The notes under the pieces: model-generated
The model's database searches: none
The model's input: only the letters and a program-made list of their open reading frames with translations
What the model was told of the DNA's origin: nothing
Shown here: piece by piece, positions 1-7,313 of the stretch
Layout of the letters: every line of letters begins with the position of its first letter
How positions within the stretch are numbered: the stretch's first letter is position 1
Made by a program: the position numbers and the translations under genes
From: Protaetiibacter intestinalis
Lineage (GTDB): Bacteria > Actinomycetota > Actinomycetes > Actinomycetales > Microbacteriaceae
Length of the DNA stretch: 64,000 bases
NCBI RefSeq assembly: GCF_003627075.1
Contig: NZ_CP032630.1
Coordinates: 2,852,001 to 2,916,000 of the forward strand
Direction of reading: 5' to 3'

Positions 1-2221
1 AGTCCTTGCGCTCGACGCCGTGCTCCTCGAGGTACTGGGCCGCCGGGGTGCCTGCCTTGATGTTGCCGGCCGGGCTGATGTGGTCGGTCGTGACCGAGTC
101 GCCGAGGGTCGCCATGACGCGGGCCCCGTGGATGTCGGCGACCGGGGTGAGCTCCATCGACATGCCCTCGAAGTACGGCGCCTTGCGCACGTAGGTCGAG
201 TCGGCATCCCACTCGAAGATGGGCCCCTCCGGGGTGGGCAGGCTCGTCCAGCGCTCGTCGCCGTCGAAGACCGTCGCGTACTGCTTGATGAACTGCTCGC
301 GCGAGATCGACGAGTCGATGATCTGCTGCACCTCGGCCGGGTCGGGCCAGATGTCCTTCAGGAAGACGTCGTCGCCGTTCTGATCCTTGCCGAGCGCATC
401 CGTCTCGAAGTCGAAGTGCATCGAACCGGCGAGCGCGTACGCGACCACGAGCGGCGGCGAGGCGAGGTAGTTCATCTTGACGTCGGGGCTGATGCGACCC
501 TCGAAGTTGCGGTTGCCGGAGAGCACCGCGGTGACGGCGAGGTCGTTCTCGTTGATGGCCGTCGAGACCTCCTCGATGAGCGGACCCGAGTTGCCGATGC
601 AGATGGTGCAGCCGTAGCCGACCGTGTAGAAGTCGAGGCCCTCGAGCGCCTTGTCGAGTCCGGACTTCTCGTAGTAGTCGGTGACGACCTTCGAGCCCGG
701 GCCGAGCGTGGTCTTGACCCACGGCTTGCGCTTCAGGCCCTTGTCGACGGCCTTCTTGGCGAGCAGGCCGGCCGCGATCATGACCGAGGGGTTGGAGGTG
801 TTGGTGCAGGAGGTGATGGCCGCGAGGGTGACCGCACCGTTGTCGAGCAGGTAGCTCGCGCCCTCGGGGGTCGTGACCTTGACGGGCTTCGAGGCGTTCG
901 CCGGGGCGCCGCTCGAGATGTGCACCTCGCGCGTCTCGGTCTCCTCGTCGCCGGGCACGGCGCCCGGGTCGGATGCCGGGAAGGAGTGCTTCGACTCGAG
1001 GTCGACGATGTCGTGCGTGGTGGACGCCGTCGCGTAGTTCAGGATGTCCTTCTCGAACTGGTTCTTCGCCTCCGAGAGCAGGATGCGGTCCTGCGGGCGC
1101 TTGGGCCCGGCGATCGAGGGCACCACGGTGCCGAGGTCGAGCTCCATGTACTCCGAGTAGGCGGGCTCGTGGGCCGCGTCGTGCCACAGGTGCTGGAGCT
1201 TGGCGTAGGCCTCGACGAGGGCGACGGTCTGCTCGTCGCGCCCGGTGAGGCGCAGGTAGTCGAGCGTGACGTCGTCGATCGGGAAGATGGCGGCGGTCGA
1301 GCCGAACTCGGGGCTCATGTTGCCGATGGTCGCGCGGTTGGCGAGCGGCACGGAGGCGACGCCGGCACCGTAGAACTCGACGAACTTGCCGACCACGCCG
1401 TGCCGGCGCAGCATGTCGGTGATCGTGAGCACGACATCCGTCGCGGTGACGCCCGCGGGGATCTCGCCGGTGAGCTTGAAGCCGACGACGCGCGGGATGA
1501 GCATCGAGACGGGCTGGCCGAGCATCGCGGCCTCGGCCTCGATTCCGCCGACGCCCCAGCCGAGCACGCCGAGGCCGTTGACCATCGTGGTGTGCGAGTC
1601 GGTGCCGACGCAGGTGTCGGGGTAGGCCTGGAGGACGCCGCCGTTGACGCGGTCGTAGATGACCTTGGCGAGGTGCTCGATGTTGACCTGGTGGACGATG
1701 CCGGTGCCCGGGGGGACGACCTTGAAGTCCTGGAAGGCCGTCTGGCCCCAGCGCAGGAACTGGTAGCGCTCGCCGTTGCGCTCGTACTCGATCTCGACGT
1801 TGCGCTCGAGGGCGTTCTCGGTGCCGAAGAGGTCGGCGATGACGGAGTGGTCGATGACCATCTCGGCGGGCGAGAGCGGGTTGATCTTGTCGGGGTTCCC
1901 ACCGAGGGCGGTGACGGCCTCGCGCATCGTGGCGAGGTCGACGATGCAGGGCACACCGGTGAAGTCCTGCATGACGACGCGCGCGGGCGTGAACTGGATC
2001 TCGGTGTCGGGCTCGGCGTCCGGGTCCCACGAGCCGAGGGCCTCGATCTGCGCCTTCGTGACGTTGGCGCCGTCCTCGGTGCGCAGCAGGTTCTCGAGCA
2101 GCACCTTGAGGCTGAAGGGCAGCTTCTCGTAGCCGGGGACGGTGTCGATCCGGAAGATCTCGTAGTCCGTCCCGCCGACGTTCAGGGTGTCCTGGGCGGA
2201 AAAGCTGTTGATGCTCGACAC
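1..2221 (-). CDS. acnA: aconitate hydratase (C-terminus cut by window edge)
   Basis: Converts citrate to isocitrate in the TCA cycle in the cytoplasm, using a [4Fe-4S] cluster. 740 codons are visible; the family is usually about 890-940 aa, so roughly the last 150-200 residues lie outside. The motif [11 protein letters not shown] and the CTIC pair in [14 protein letters not shown] supply the three cluster cysteines, and [13 protein letters not shown] of the C-terminal swivel domain is the last landmark before the edge. The GTG start at 2221 is chosen because the protein then begins [15 protein letters not shown], typical of actinobacterial AcnA, with an AGGAG Shine-Dalgarno 8 nt upstream. It stands alone, about 140 bp from the next operon; a perfect palindrome in that gap probably regulates it. 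Confidence 0.97.
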   Translation of the reverse strand, partial: MSSINSFSAQDTLNVGGTDYEIFRIDTVPGYEKLPFSLKVLLENLLRTEDGANVTKAQIEALGSWDPDAEPDTEIQFTPARVVMQDFTGVPCIVDLATMREAVTALGGNPDKINPLSPAEMVIDHSVIADLFGTENALERNVEIEYERNGERYQFLRWGQTAFQDFKVVPPGTGIVHQVNIEHLAKVIYDRVNGGVLQAYPDTCVGTDSHTTMVNGLGVLGWGVGGIEAEAAMLGQPVSMLIPRVVGFKLTGEIPAGVTATDVVLTITDMLRRHGVVGKFVEFYGAGVASVPLANRATIGNMSPEFGSTAAIFPIDDVTLDYLRLTGRDEQTVALVEAYAKLQHLWHDAAHEPAYSEYMELDLGTVVPSIAGPKRPQDRILLSEAKNQFEKDILNYATASTTHDIVDLESKHSFPASDPGAVPGDEETETREVHISSGAPANASKPVKVTTPEGASYLLDNGAVTLAAITSCTNTSNPSVMIAAGLLAKKAVDKGLKRKPWVKTTLGPGSKVVTDYYEKSGLDKALEGLDFYTVGYGCTICIGNSGPLIEEVSTAINENDLAVTAVLSGNRNFEGRISPDVKMNYLASPPLVVAYALAGSMHFDFETDALGKDQNGDDVFLKDIWPDPAEVQQIIDSSISREQFIKQYATVFDGDERWTSLPTPEGPIFEWDADSTYVRKAPYFEGMSMELTPVADIHGARVMATLGDSVTTDHISPAGNIKAGTPAAQYLEEHGVERKD

Positions 2222-2339
2222 TGTCGTCTCCTCTGGCGTGCGTCCGGATGCCCGTGCTCAGCCATCCTGACGGCCGACACGGGCGCAGTTCCAGCAAGGC
2301 AAGCCTAAGCCTGTCCGCCCCGGCGCACCCGAGTCGATT

Positions 2340-2357
2340 TATCTTGACATCAAGATA
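2340..2357. promoter_or_regulatory. perfect palindrome, probable MarR-type operator upstream of acnA
   Basis: TATCTTGA-CA-TCAAGATA is an 8+8 bp perfect inverted repeat with a 2-bp centre. It is AT-rich in a very GC-rich region. It lies about 120 bp upstream of the acnA start and 2 bp beyond the DUF3159 stop codon. In Streptomyces the MarR-family regulator TamR is known to bind upstream of the aconitase gene. The assignment to a TamR-like protein is inference; the palindrome itself is seen directly. Confidence 0.7.
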
Positions 2358-2359
2358 TC

Positions 2360-3118
2360 TTACGCCGTCTCGGACGGTTCCGCGCCACGCCGGATCGACC
2401 AGGCGCTGCGGATGAGCAGCCAGGTCACCCAGAGCAGGATCGCGTAGGGCGGCACACCGAGCAGGAGTTTCATGGTCGCGAGGGCCGCCGCGTCGTCGGC
2501 GAGGTAGAGCGGCAGCTCGACGGCGAGCCGGATCGCGGGCAGGATCGCCCACAGGATCGTGGCGATGACGGCGACGCGGACCTTCGCCGCATCCGCACGC
2601 CACGCGGTGTCGCCCGTGAGCAGGCCCACCATGACGCCGATGAAGGGCCGCCGCACGGCGAGGCTCACGAGCATCACGACGACGAGCACGACGTTGATGA
2701 CGAGCCCGAGCAGGAAGTTGTCCGCCGCCCGACCGCTCCACAGGGCGAGCAGCGCCGAGATGCCGATGCCGACCGCGCCCACGATCGCCGACATGACCTG
2801 CTGCCGCGCCACGAGACGGGCCACGATGAACACCACGGCGAGCACGAGCGGGGCGAGCACCGAGGGCAGCAGCTGCCGGGTGAGGGTGTAGACGACGAGG
2901 AAGATCGTCGGCGGCAGGATCGACTCCACGAGCCCGCGCACCCCGCCGATCGCCGCGAGCAGCGCGCCCGCCGTGGGGGCCTCGCCCGGCGCGACCCGGC
3001 CGAGCGCCGAGCGGCGCGCGGCGGCGGCGAAGGCATCCGAGAACGACGGGGCCTCGGCCCCGTCCGTCCGCTCCTCGGGCGACTCCCTGGGCGTCGGGTC
3101 GGCGTCCCGCGTCGGCAT
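2360..3118 (-). CDS. DUF3159 family membrane protein
   Basis: A 252-aa protein of an actinobacteria-specific family of unknown function. The first 60 residues are hydrophilic and acidic. After them come about six hydrophobic segments, for example around IFLVVYTLTR, VLAPLVLAVVFIVARL, IVGAVGIGISALLAL and VINVVLVVVMLVSLAV, so it is an integral membrane protein. The ATG overlaps the TGA of the DUF3710 gene (ATGA), so it is translationally coupled as the last gene of dut-DUF3710-DUF3159. This order is conserved in actinobacteria such as Mycobacterium. I do not recognise a catalytic motif. Confidence 0.9.
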   Translation of the reverse strand: MPTRDADPTPRESPEERTDGAEAPSFSDAFAAAARRSALGRVAPGEAPTAGALLAAIGGVRGLVESILPPTIFLVVYTLTRQLLPSVLAPLVLAVVFIVARLVARQQVMSAIVGAVGIGISALLALWSGRAADNFLLGLVINVVLVVVMLVSLAVRRPFIGVMVGLLTGDTAWRADAAKVRVAVIATILWAILPAIRLAVELPLYLADDAAALATMKLLLGVPPYAILLWVTWLLIRSAWSIRRGAEPSETA

Positions 3119-3735
3119 CAGATCGTGGCGCCGGTGCCCGGCGCCTGCACGCTCGCGGGCACGTGCAGCGCGATGAGGTCGCGCGGCGGCATCGGGGTCG
3201 AGCCGCGCACCACGACGATGCTGCGGAACAGGTCCTCGATCTTGGCCGCCGCCTCCGGGTCGACCGCGGCCTTGCCGCTGATGACGCCGCGCAGGAACCA
3301 GCGCGGGCCGTCGACGCCGACGAAGCGCGCGATCCGCACGCCCGGCGCGTTGCCCTCGGGCACGGGGAGCTCGGCGCGCAGCTCGGGGCCGAACGGGCCG
3401 TCGACGAGCTGGGTGGTGCCGCCCTGGCGGGCGATCTGCTCCACGATCTGCGCGCGGATCTCGTGCCACAGCCCGCTCGTGCGCGGCGCCGCGAACGGCT
3501 GCACCTGCAGGGTGGACTCGGCGTAGTCGAGGGCGACCGCGACGACGCGCTTGCTGCCCTCCTCGATCTCGAGCCGCAGCGCGAGCTCGGGGCGCGGCAG
3601 GATCTTCACCCCGCCGAGGTCGACGTACGGACGCACCGAGTTCGCCTCGGCGACGTCGAGCGGGCCGGCCGTCTCACGATCGGCGGGACCGGACTTGGGG
3701 TGCTCGACGGGCACGTCCTCGGGAGCGTCGGTCAT
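3118..3735 (-). CDS. DUF3710 family protein
   Basis: A 205-aa soluble protein of a conserved actinobacterial family without assigned function. The N-terminal 35 residues are polar and probably disordered; the conserved core follows (YVDLGGVKILPRPELALRLE, then DGPRWFLRGVISG and a C-terminal IALHVPA). No membrane segment or signal peptide. It sits between dut and the DUF3159 gene, with ATGA overlaps at both ends, so the three proteins are made from one transcript. A link to nucleotide metabolism is only suggested by the dut neighbour. Confidence 0.92.
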   Translation of the reverse strand: MTDAPEDVPVEHPKSGPADRETAGPLDVAEANSVRPYVDLGGVKILPRPELALRLEIEEGSKRVVAVALDYAESTLQVQPFAAPRTSGLWHEIRAQIVEQIARQGGTTQLVDGPFGPELRAELPVPEGNAPGVRIARFVGVDGPRWFLRGVISGKAAVDPEAAAKIEDLFRSIVVVRGSTPMPPRDLIALHVPASVQAPGTGATI

Positions 3736-4184
3736 GAGGTTCCTCCTCGGGTCGAGTAGCCCGTCGAGCCGAAGCCGCCCTCGCCGCGGTCGGAACCGGG
3801 CAGCCGCTCGACGGGGATGAAGCGGGCGCGGCTCACGGGCATGACGATGAGCTGCGCGATCCGGTCGCCCGCACCGATCGTGTAGCTCTCGCGCGCGTCC
3901 GTGTTGAGCAGGGTCACGCGGATCTCGCCGCGGTACCCGGCGTCGACGGTGCCGGGGCTGTTCACGATCGTGATGCCGTGCTTCGCGGCGAGGCCGCTGC
4001 GGGGCACGACGAACGCGACGTAGCCGTCGGGGAGCGCGATCGCGGCACCCGTGCCGACCGTCGCGCGCTCGCCGGGGGCGAGCACGACGTCGTCGGTGGA
4101 GACGAGGTCGGCGCCGGCATCCCCCGGGTGCGCGTAGGCGGGCGGGATGTCGCCGCGGAACAGCACCTCGACGGTCTCGGTCAC
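3732..4184 (-). CDS. dut: dUTP diphosphatase
   Basis: Trimeric dUTPase: hydrolyses dUTP to dUMP and pyrophosphate, keeping uracil out of DNA and feeding dTMP synthesis. All five motifs are visible, including PRSGLAAKHG, GTVDAGYRGE and the C-terminal glycine-rich RGEGGFGSTG that closes over the active site. 150 aa is the normal length. The GTG start at 4184 is preferred over an upstream ATG at 4202 because a TATCGT box (4191-4196) ends exactly 6 nt before it, the leaderless pattern seen all over this window. First gene of the dut-DUF3710-DUF3159 operon, divergent from DUF3093. Confidence 0.97.
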   Translation of the reverse strand: MTETVEVLFRGDIPPAYAHPGDAGADLVSTDDVVLAPGERATVGTGAAIALPDGYVAFVVPRSGLAAKHGITIVNSPGTVDAGYRGEIRVTLLNTDARESYTIGAGDRIAQLIVMPVSRARFIPVERLPGSDRGEGGFGSTGYSTRGGTS

Positions 4185-4190
4185 CCCACG

Positions 4191-4196
4191 ACGATA
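4191..4196 (-). promoter_or_regulatory. -10 box of dut, leaderless type
   Basis: TATCGT on the minus strand, 6 nt before the dut GTG. There is no good Shine-Dalgarno, so transcription probably starts at or next to the start codon. Confidence 0.6.
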
Positions 4197-4217
4197 GTCC
4201 ATGGTCGAATGGTGTCG

Positions 4218-4661
4218 ATGACCTCGACGAACCCCGTCTTCCGCGAGCGGCTGTGGCCCTCGCCGTGGATCTTCCTCGCGACCGCGCTCGTGATCCCGGC
4301 GAGCCTGCTCGTCTTCCTGCCCATCTCCCCCGTGGCGGGCGCGCTCGTCGCGGCGGGGCTCTACGGGGCGATCGTCGTCGTGCTGCTCGTCACGACGCCG
4401 ACCGTCGAGGTGTCGGACGGCGAGCTGCGCGCGGGGCGCGCACGCCTGCCGCTCTCGGTCGTCGCGGCGGTGCGGGCCGCGCACGGTGCGGATGCCGTCG
4501 CCGAGCGCGGCGTGGGGCTGCACGCCGACGCCTGGCTGCTCATCCGGGGGTGGATCCCCGACGTCGTGCGGGTCGAACTCGACGACCCGCAGGACCCGAC
4601 GCCCTACTGGCTCATCTCGTCGAGGCGTGCCGACGCGCTCGCGGAGGCGCTCAGCGCCTGA
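4218..4661 (+). CDS. DUF3093 family membrane protein
   Basis: A 147-aa actinobacterial protein of unknown function. It has two adjacent hydrophobic segments in residues 12-60 (IFLATALVIPASLLVFLPI and a segment ending GAIVVVLLVTTPT), then a PH-like soluble part (VEVSDGELRAGRARLPLSVV). Starts at 4209 (ATG), 4212 (GTG) or 4218 (ATG) are possible; 4218 gives MTSTNPVFRERLWPS, and a TCGAAT box ends 7 nt upstream. It is divergent from dut with about 30 bp between starts, and convergent with DUF4193 with no bases between stop codons. Confidence 0.87.
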   Translation: MTSTNPVFRERLWPSPWIFLATALVIPASLLVFLPISPVAGALVAAGLYGAIVVVLLVTTPTVEVSDGELRAGRARLPLSVVAAVRAAHGADAVAERGVGLHADAWLLIRGWIPDVVRVELDDPQDPTPYWLISSRRADALAEALSA

Positions 4662-4668
4662 TCAGGCG
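4655..4668. terminator. 14-bp palindrome holding the stop codons of DUF3093 and DUF4193
   Basis: CGCCTGATCAGGCG is a perfect palindrome. Its centre TGATCA is the TGA of the plus-strand gene followed directly by the TGA of the minus-strand gene. It has no loop and no T-tract, so it is not a classical terminator hairpin; any role in ending transcription is inference. Confidence 0.45.
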
Positions 4669-4952
4669 GCGCACTCGATGCAGATCGGCCCGAGGTCGGT
4701 CTTGTGGTCGAACTGCGACTGGTGCTTGACGAGGAAGCAGTTGACGCAGGTGAACTCGTCCTCCTGCGGGGGGAGCACGACGACGTCGAGGTCGAGGTCC
4801 GAGAGGTCGGACCCTCCGAGCTCGAATCCCGGGTTGTCGGCGTCATCGACGTCGACCACACCCGACAGCTTGTCGGGCACACGCTCCTGGAGGGCCTGGA
4901 TCGACTCGGTGTCGTCGTCGGTCTTCCGCGGGGCGTCGTAGTCGGTAGCCAT
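4662..4952 (-). CDS. DUF4193 family zinc-ribbon-like protein
   Basis: A 96-aa acidic actinobacterial protein of unknown function. The N-terminus MATDYDAPRKTDDD and the acidic middle lead to a C-terminal CxxC...CxxC pair (CVNC and CIEC), which should bind zinc. The start at 4952 is chosen over an ATG at 4958 because MATDYDAPR is the family N-terminus and GGATGGGA lies just upstream. It is divergent from sepH across a 207-bp gap (4953-5159), in which I see nothing beyond probable promoters. In Mycobacterium this family is also near dut and sigA. Confidence 0.9.
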   Translation of the reverse strand: MATDYDAPRKTDDDTESIQALQERVPDKLSGVVDVDDADNPGFELGGSDLSDLDLDVVVLPPQEDEFTCVNCFLVKHQSQFDHKTDLGPICIECAA

Positions 4953-5159
4953 TCCCATCCATCTCTAGTTCGGCGCGTGCTGGTGAAGCGGCGTCAGTCT
5001 GCATCATCGGATGCGGAAGCGCAAACCCTCCCAGGCGGCTCCCAGAAACCCTCGGAACCGCTGCCGGTGCAACTCGCGGCACGCCCGCGATATTCCCGGG
5101 GATCGGGGGGCCGACGTGTCAGCATTGCGCTGAATCGTGACGGCTGGAGGTCGTTCAGC

Positions 5160-6188
5160 ATGCAAGAGCTCAAGGTCATCGGAGTCGAGAACGGCTCGCT
5201 CCTGGTCGCCTCGGAGGACGGGGCCGAATACCGGGTCGCCGTCGACGAGACGCTTCAGTCCCGTCTGCGCGCCTCGACGCCCGACTCCGGCCCGACGCGC
5301 CGCCTCGCGCCGCGCGAGATCCAGGCCCAGATCCGCGCCGGCATGACCGCGGAGGACGTGGCCCGGGTGACGGGCGCCTCGCTCGAGTACATCCGCCGCT
5401 TCGAGGGCCCCGTGCTCGCCGAACGCGAGTACGTCGTCGAGTCGGCCCTCAACGTGCCCGTGCACATGGCGGTCGAGACCGACCCGCTCGCGTCCGGCGC
5501 GACGTTCGGCTCCGTCATCCGCGAACGCCTCTCGGACGCGGGCGCCACGGGCGAGCGCTGGTCGAGCTGGAAGGAGCAGGGCGGCGGCTGGATCGTGAAG
5601 CTCACCTTCTCCGCGGCCGACATCGACCGGGACGCCCGCTGGGGCTTCGACCCCAAGAAGCAGTCGCTCACCCCCATCAACCAGGAGGCCGTGACGCTCT
5701 CCCAGCAGGGCGAGCTGCCGCAGAGCCTCATCCCGCGCCTGCGCGCCGTGCCGCTCGACGAGCGCGACGACGCCCGCTTCGACTCGGGCGCCTTCGCGGT
5801 CGACGACGAGGGCGACAGCACGATCATCACCTCGGTCGAGTTCACCCAGATCGAGTTCGGCGCCCGCCCCGCCCCCGCCGAGGAGCCCGTGGGCACCCAC
5901 CACACCGCCGACCTGCTGGAGGCGCTGCGCCGTCGGCGCGGGGAGCGCGAACCGCTCGACCTCGACGAGGCCGAGCAGGGCCTCGCGAGCCACCCGAGCA
6001 CGGGGGTCGTGAAGCTCGTCGACGTGCCGCTCGACACCTTCGACGTGCCGCCCGTGCCCATGACGCAGCCGACAGCCAAGGCCTCCGGCTCCTCGGGCGC
6101 CACCGGCCCGCTCGGCAAGCGCCGCGGTCGCGCCTCGATGCCCAGCTGGGACGAGATCGTCTTCGGCGCCCGCACCGACGAGGACTAG
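5160..6188 (+). CDS. sepH: septation protein SepH
   Basis: 342-aa actinobacterial division factor (DUF3071). SepH is known to bind FtsZ and stimulate its assembly. The conserved N-terminal domain starts MQELKVIGVENGSLLVASEDG and contains a helix-turn-helix-like part (REIQAQIRAGMTAEDVARVTG, about residues 55-80). A linker follows, then a basic C-terminal tail with KRRGRASMPSWDEIVFG, a conserved ending. The ATG at 5160 has GGAGG about 10 nt upstream. Its stop codon shares CTAG with the convergent phosphodiesterase gene. Confidence 0.95.
   Translation: MQELKVIGVENGSLLVASEDGAEYRVAVDETLQSRLRASTPDSGPTRRLAPREIQAQIRAGMTAEDVARVTGASLEYIRRFEGPVLAEREYVVESALNVPVHMAVETDPLASGATFGSVIRERLSDAGATGERWSSWKEQGGGWIVKLTFSAADIDRDARWGFDPKKQSLTPINQEAVTLSQQGELPQSLIPRLRAVPLDERDDARFDSGAFAVDDEGDSTIITSVEFTQIEFGARPAPAEEPVGTHHTADLLEALRRRRGEREPLDLDEAEQGLASHPSTGVVKLVDVPLDTFDVPPVPMTQPTAKASGSSGATGPLGKRRGRASMPSWDEIVFGARTDED
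6185..6188. other. shared CTAG stop of sepH and the convergent phosphodiesterase gene
   Basis: The plus-strand TAG (6186-6188) and minus-strand TAG (6187-6185) overlap in one palindromic CTAG. The same arrangement occurs at 14807 and 24025. Confidence 0.95.
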
Positions 6189-7300
6189 CCGGCGGCGTAC
6201 GCCCCGAACCGCAGGAGCGGCACCGCCGTCTCGGCGGGCGTGAGCGAGCCGTGCTGCCCGACCATGCGACGGCCCGTGTCGTCCGGGTCGGCGTAGTAGG
6301 CGTGGTCGCCGCGCGCCGCGACGAGCACCTGCCCGATGCGCGGCTCCACCTCCGGGTCGACCGCGCCGAACCAGCCGGCCGCCAGCGCCTCCGCCCGGGT
6401 GCCCACCCAGGCGCGCCTGCCCTCGTGTGCGCGCCAGCGCGCCGCGAGTTCCTCGGGATCGGCACCCGGCTCGAGGTGCAGCTGCAGGCAGCGCGGCTCC
6501 CCCGCGACGTGCCTCACGCCCTCGAGCAGCGCGGGCGGCACGAGCCGCTGCGCGTGCGGGGGCACGTCGACCATGCCGTGGTCGGCCGTCACGACGAGCC
6601 CGTCGCGCGACCCGAGCAGCCGGATCGCACCCGCGAGCTCGGCATCGAGCGCCTCGAGCGCCGCGACCCACTCCCCCGAGGCGACGCCGTGCGCGTGCCC
6701 CGCGACGTCGAGGTCGGCGACGTAGTAGTAGACGAGGGCCCGACCGGGCGCCGCGAGCACCTCCCGCAGCCGCTCGCGACGCGAGGCGGCATCCGTGGCG
6801 GCGAGGAACTCCGCCCCGCGCAGCATGGCGAGCGTGAGCGGCGAGTGGCGGTAGCGCGCGTGGGTGATCGCGGGCGTGCGGATGCCGTCCGCCGCGGCGC
6901 GCTCGAAGACGGTCGGCATCCGCTGCCAGCGGGCGGGGTCGAGCCCCTCCCACCCCGAGAGCTGGTTGATCACGCGGTCGGTCGCGGGATCCAGCACCCG
7001 GTAGCCGACGAGTCCGTGACGGCCGGCCGGTTCGCCCGTGGTCAGGCTCGTGAGGGCCGCGACCGTCGTCGTCGGGAAACCGGAGCCGATCGCCGCGTCG
7101 GCGGGCAACCGTGCCGCGAGGGTGCGCGCGTGCCCCGCGTGCTCGGCGAGCTGAGCGTGCCCGAGGCCGTCGACCACCACGACGACGGCCTTCTCGACCG
7201 GCGGGAGCCCGATCCGGGACCGCCGCCCGGCGAGCGTCTCGAGGCAATTCGGCATGACATCGGCAAGGCTCACCCTGTGGGTTTTCGCCGCCGGTAGCAT
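6185..7300 (-). CDS. alkaline-phosphatase-superfamily nucleotide pyrophosphatase/phosphodiesterase
   Basis: 371-aa enzyme of the type I phosphodiesterase/nucleotide pyrophosphatase fold. The metal ligands and nucleophile are visible: VVVVDGLGHAQL (Asp), GFPTTTVAAL (Thr nucleophile), an Asp/His pair near VADLDVAGHAHG, TADHGMVDVP and QHGSLTPAE. There is no signal peptide, so it is probably cytoplasmic. Substrate cannot be told from sequence. The ATG at 7300 is supported by a TAAGAT box ending 7 nt upstream. It is divergent from parC with only 12 bp between start codons. Confidence 0.9.
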   Translation of the reverse strand: MLPAAKTHRVSLADVMPNCLETLAGRRSRIGLPPVEKAVVVVVDGLGHAQLAEHAGHARTLAARLPADAAIGSGFPTTTVAALTSLTTGEPAGRHGLVGYRVLDPATDRVINQLSGWEGLDPARWQRMPTVFERAAADGIRTPAITHARYRHSPLTLAMLRGAEFLAATDAASRRERLREVLAAPGRALVYYYVADLDVAGHAHGVASGEWVAALEALDAELAGAIRLLGSRDGLVVTADHGMVDVPPHAQRLVPPALLEGVRHVAGEPRCLQLHLEPGADPEELAARWRAHEGRRAWVGTRAEALAAGWFGAVDPEVEPRIGQVLVAARGDHAYYADPDDTGRRMVGQHGSLTPAETAVPLLRFGAYAAG

Positions 7301-7313
7301 GGCGTCGATCTTA
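7295..7313. promoter_or_regulatory. interlocked divergent promoters of the phosphodiesterase gene and parC
   Basis: Minus-strand TAAGAT (7308-7313) ends 7 nt before the phosphodiesterase ATG and overlaps the A of the parC ATG. Plus-strand TAGCAT (7295-7300) ends 12 nt before the parC ATG and covers the ATG of the phosphodiesterase. Each start codon therefore sits in the other gene's -10 region, and polymerase binding should be mutually exclusive. Confidence 0.55.

Noticed and set aside
2294..2312. Possible iron box (DtxR/IdeR) upstream of acnA, AGGCAAGCCTAA
   Set aside because: Only about 11 of 19 positions fit the consensus, too weak to call, although aconitase is iron-regulated in some relatives.
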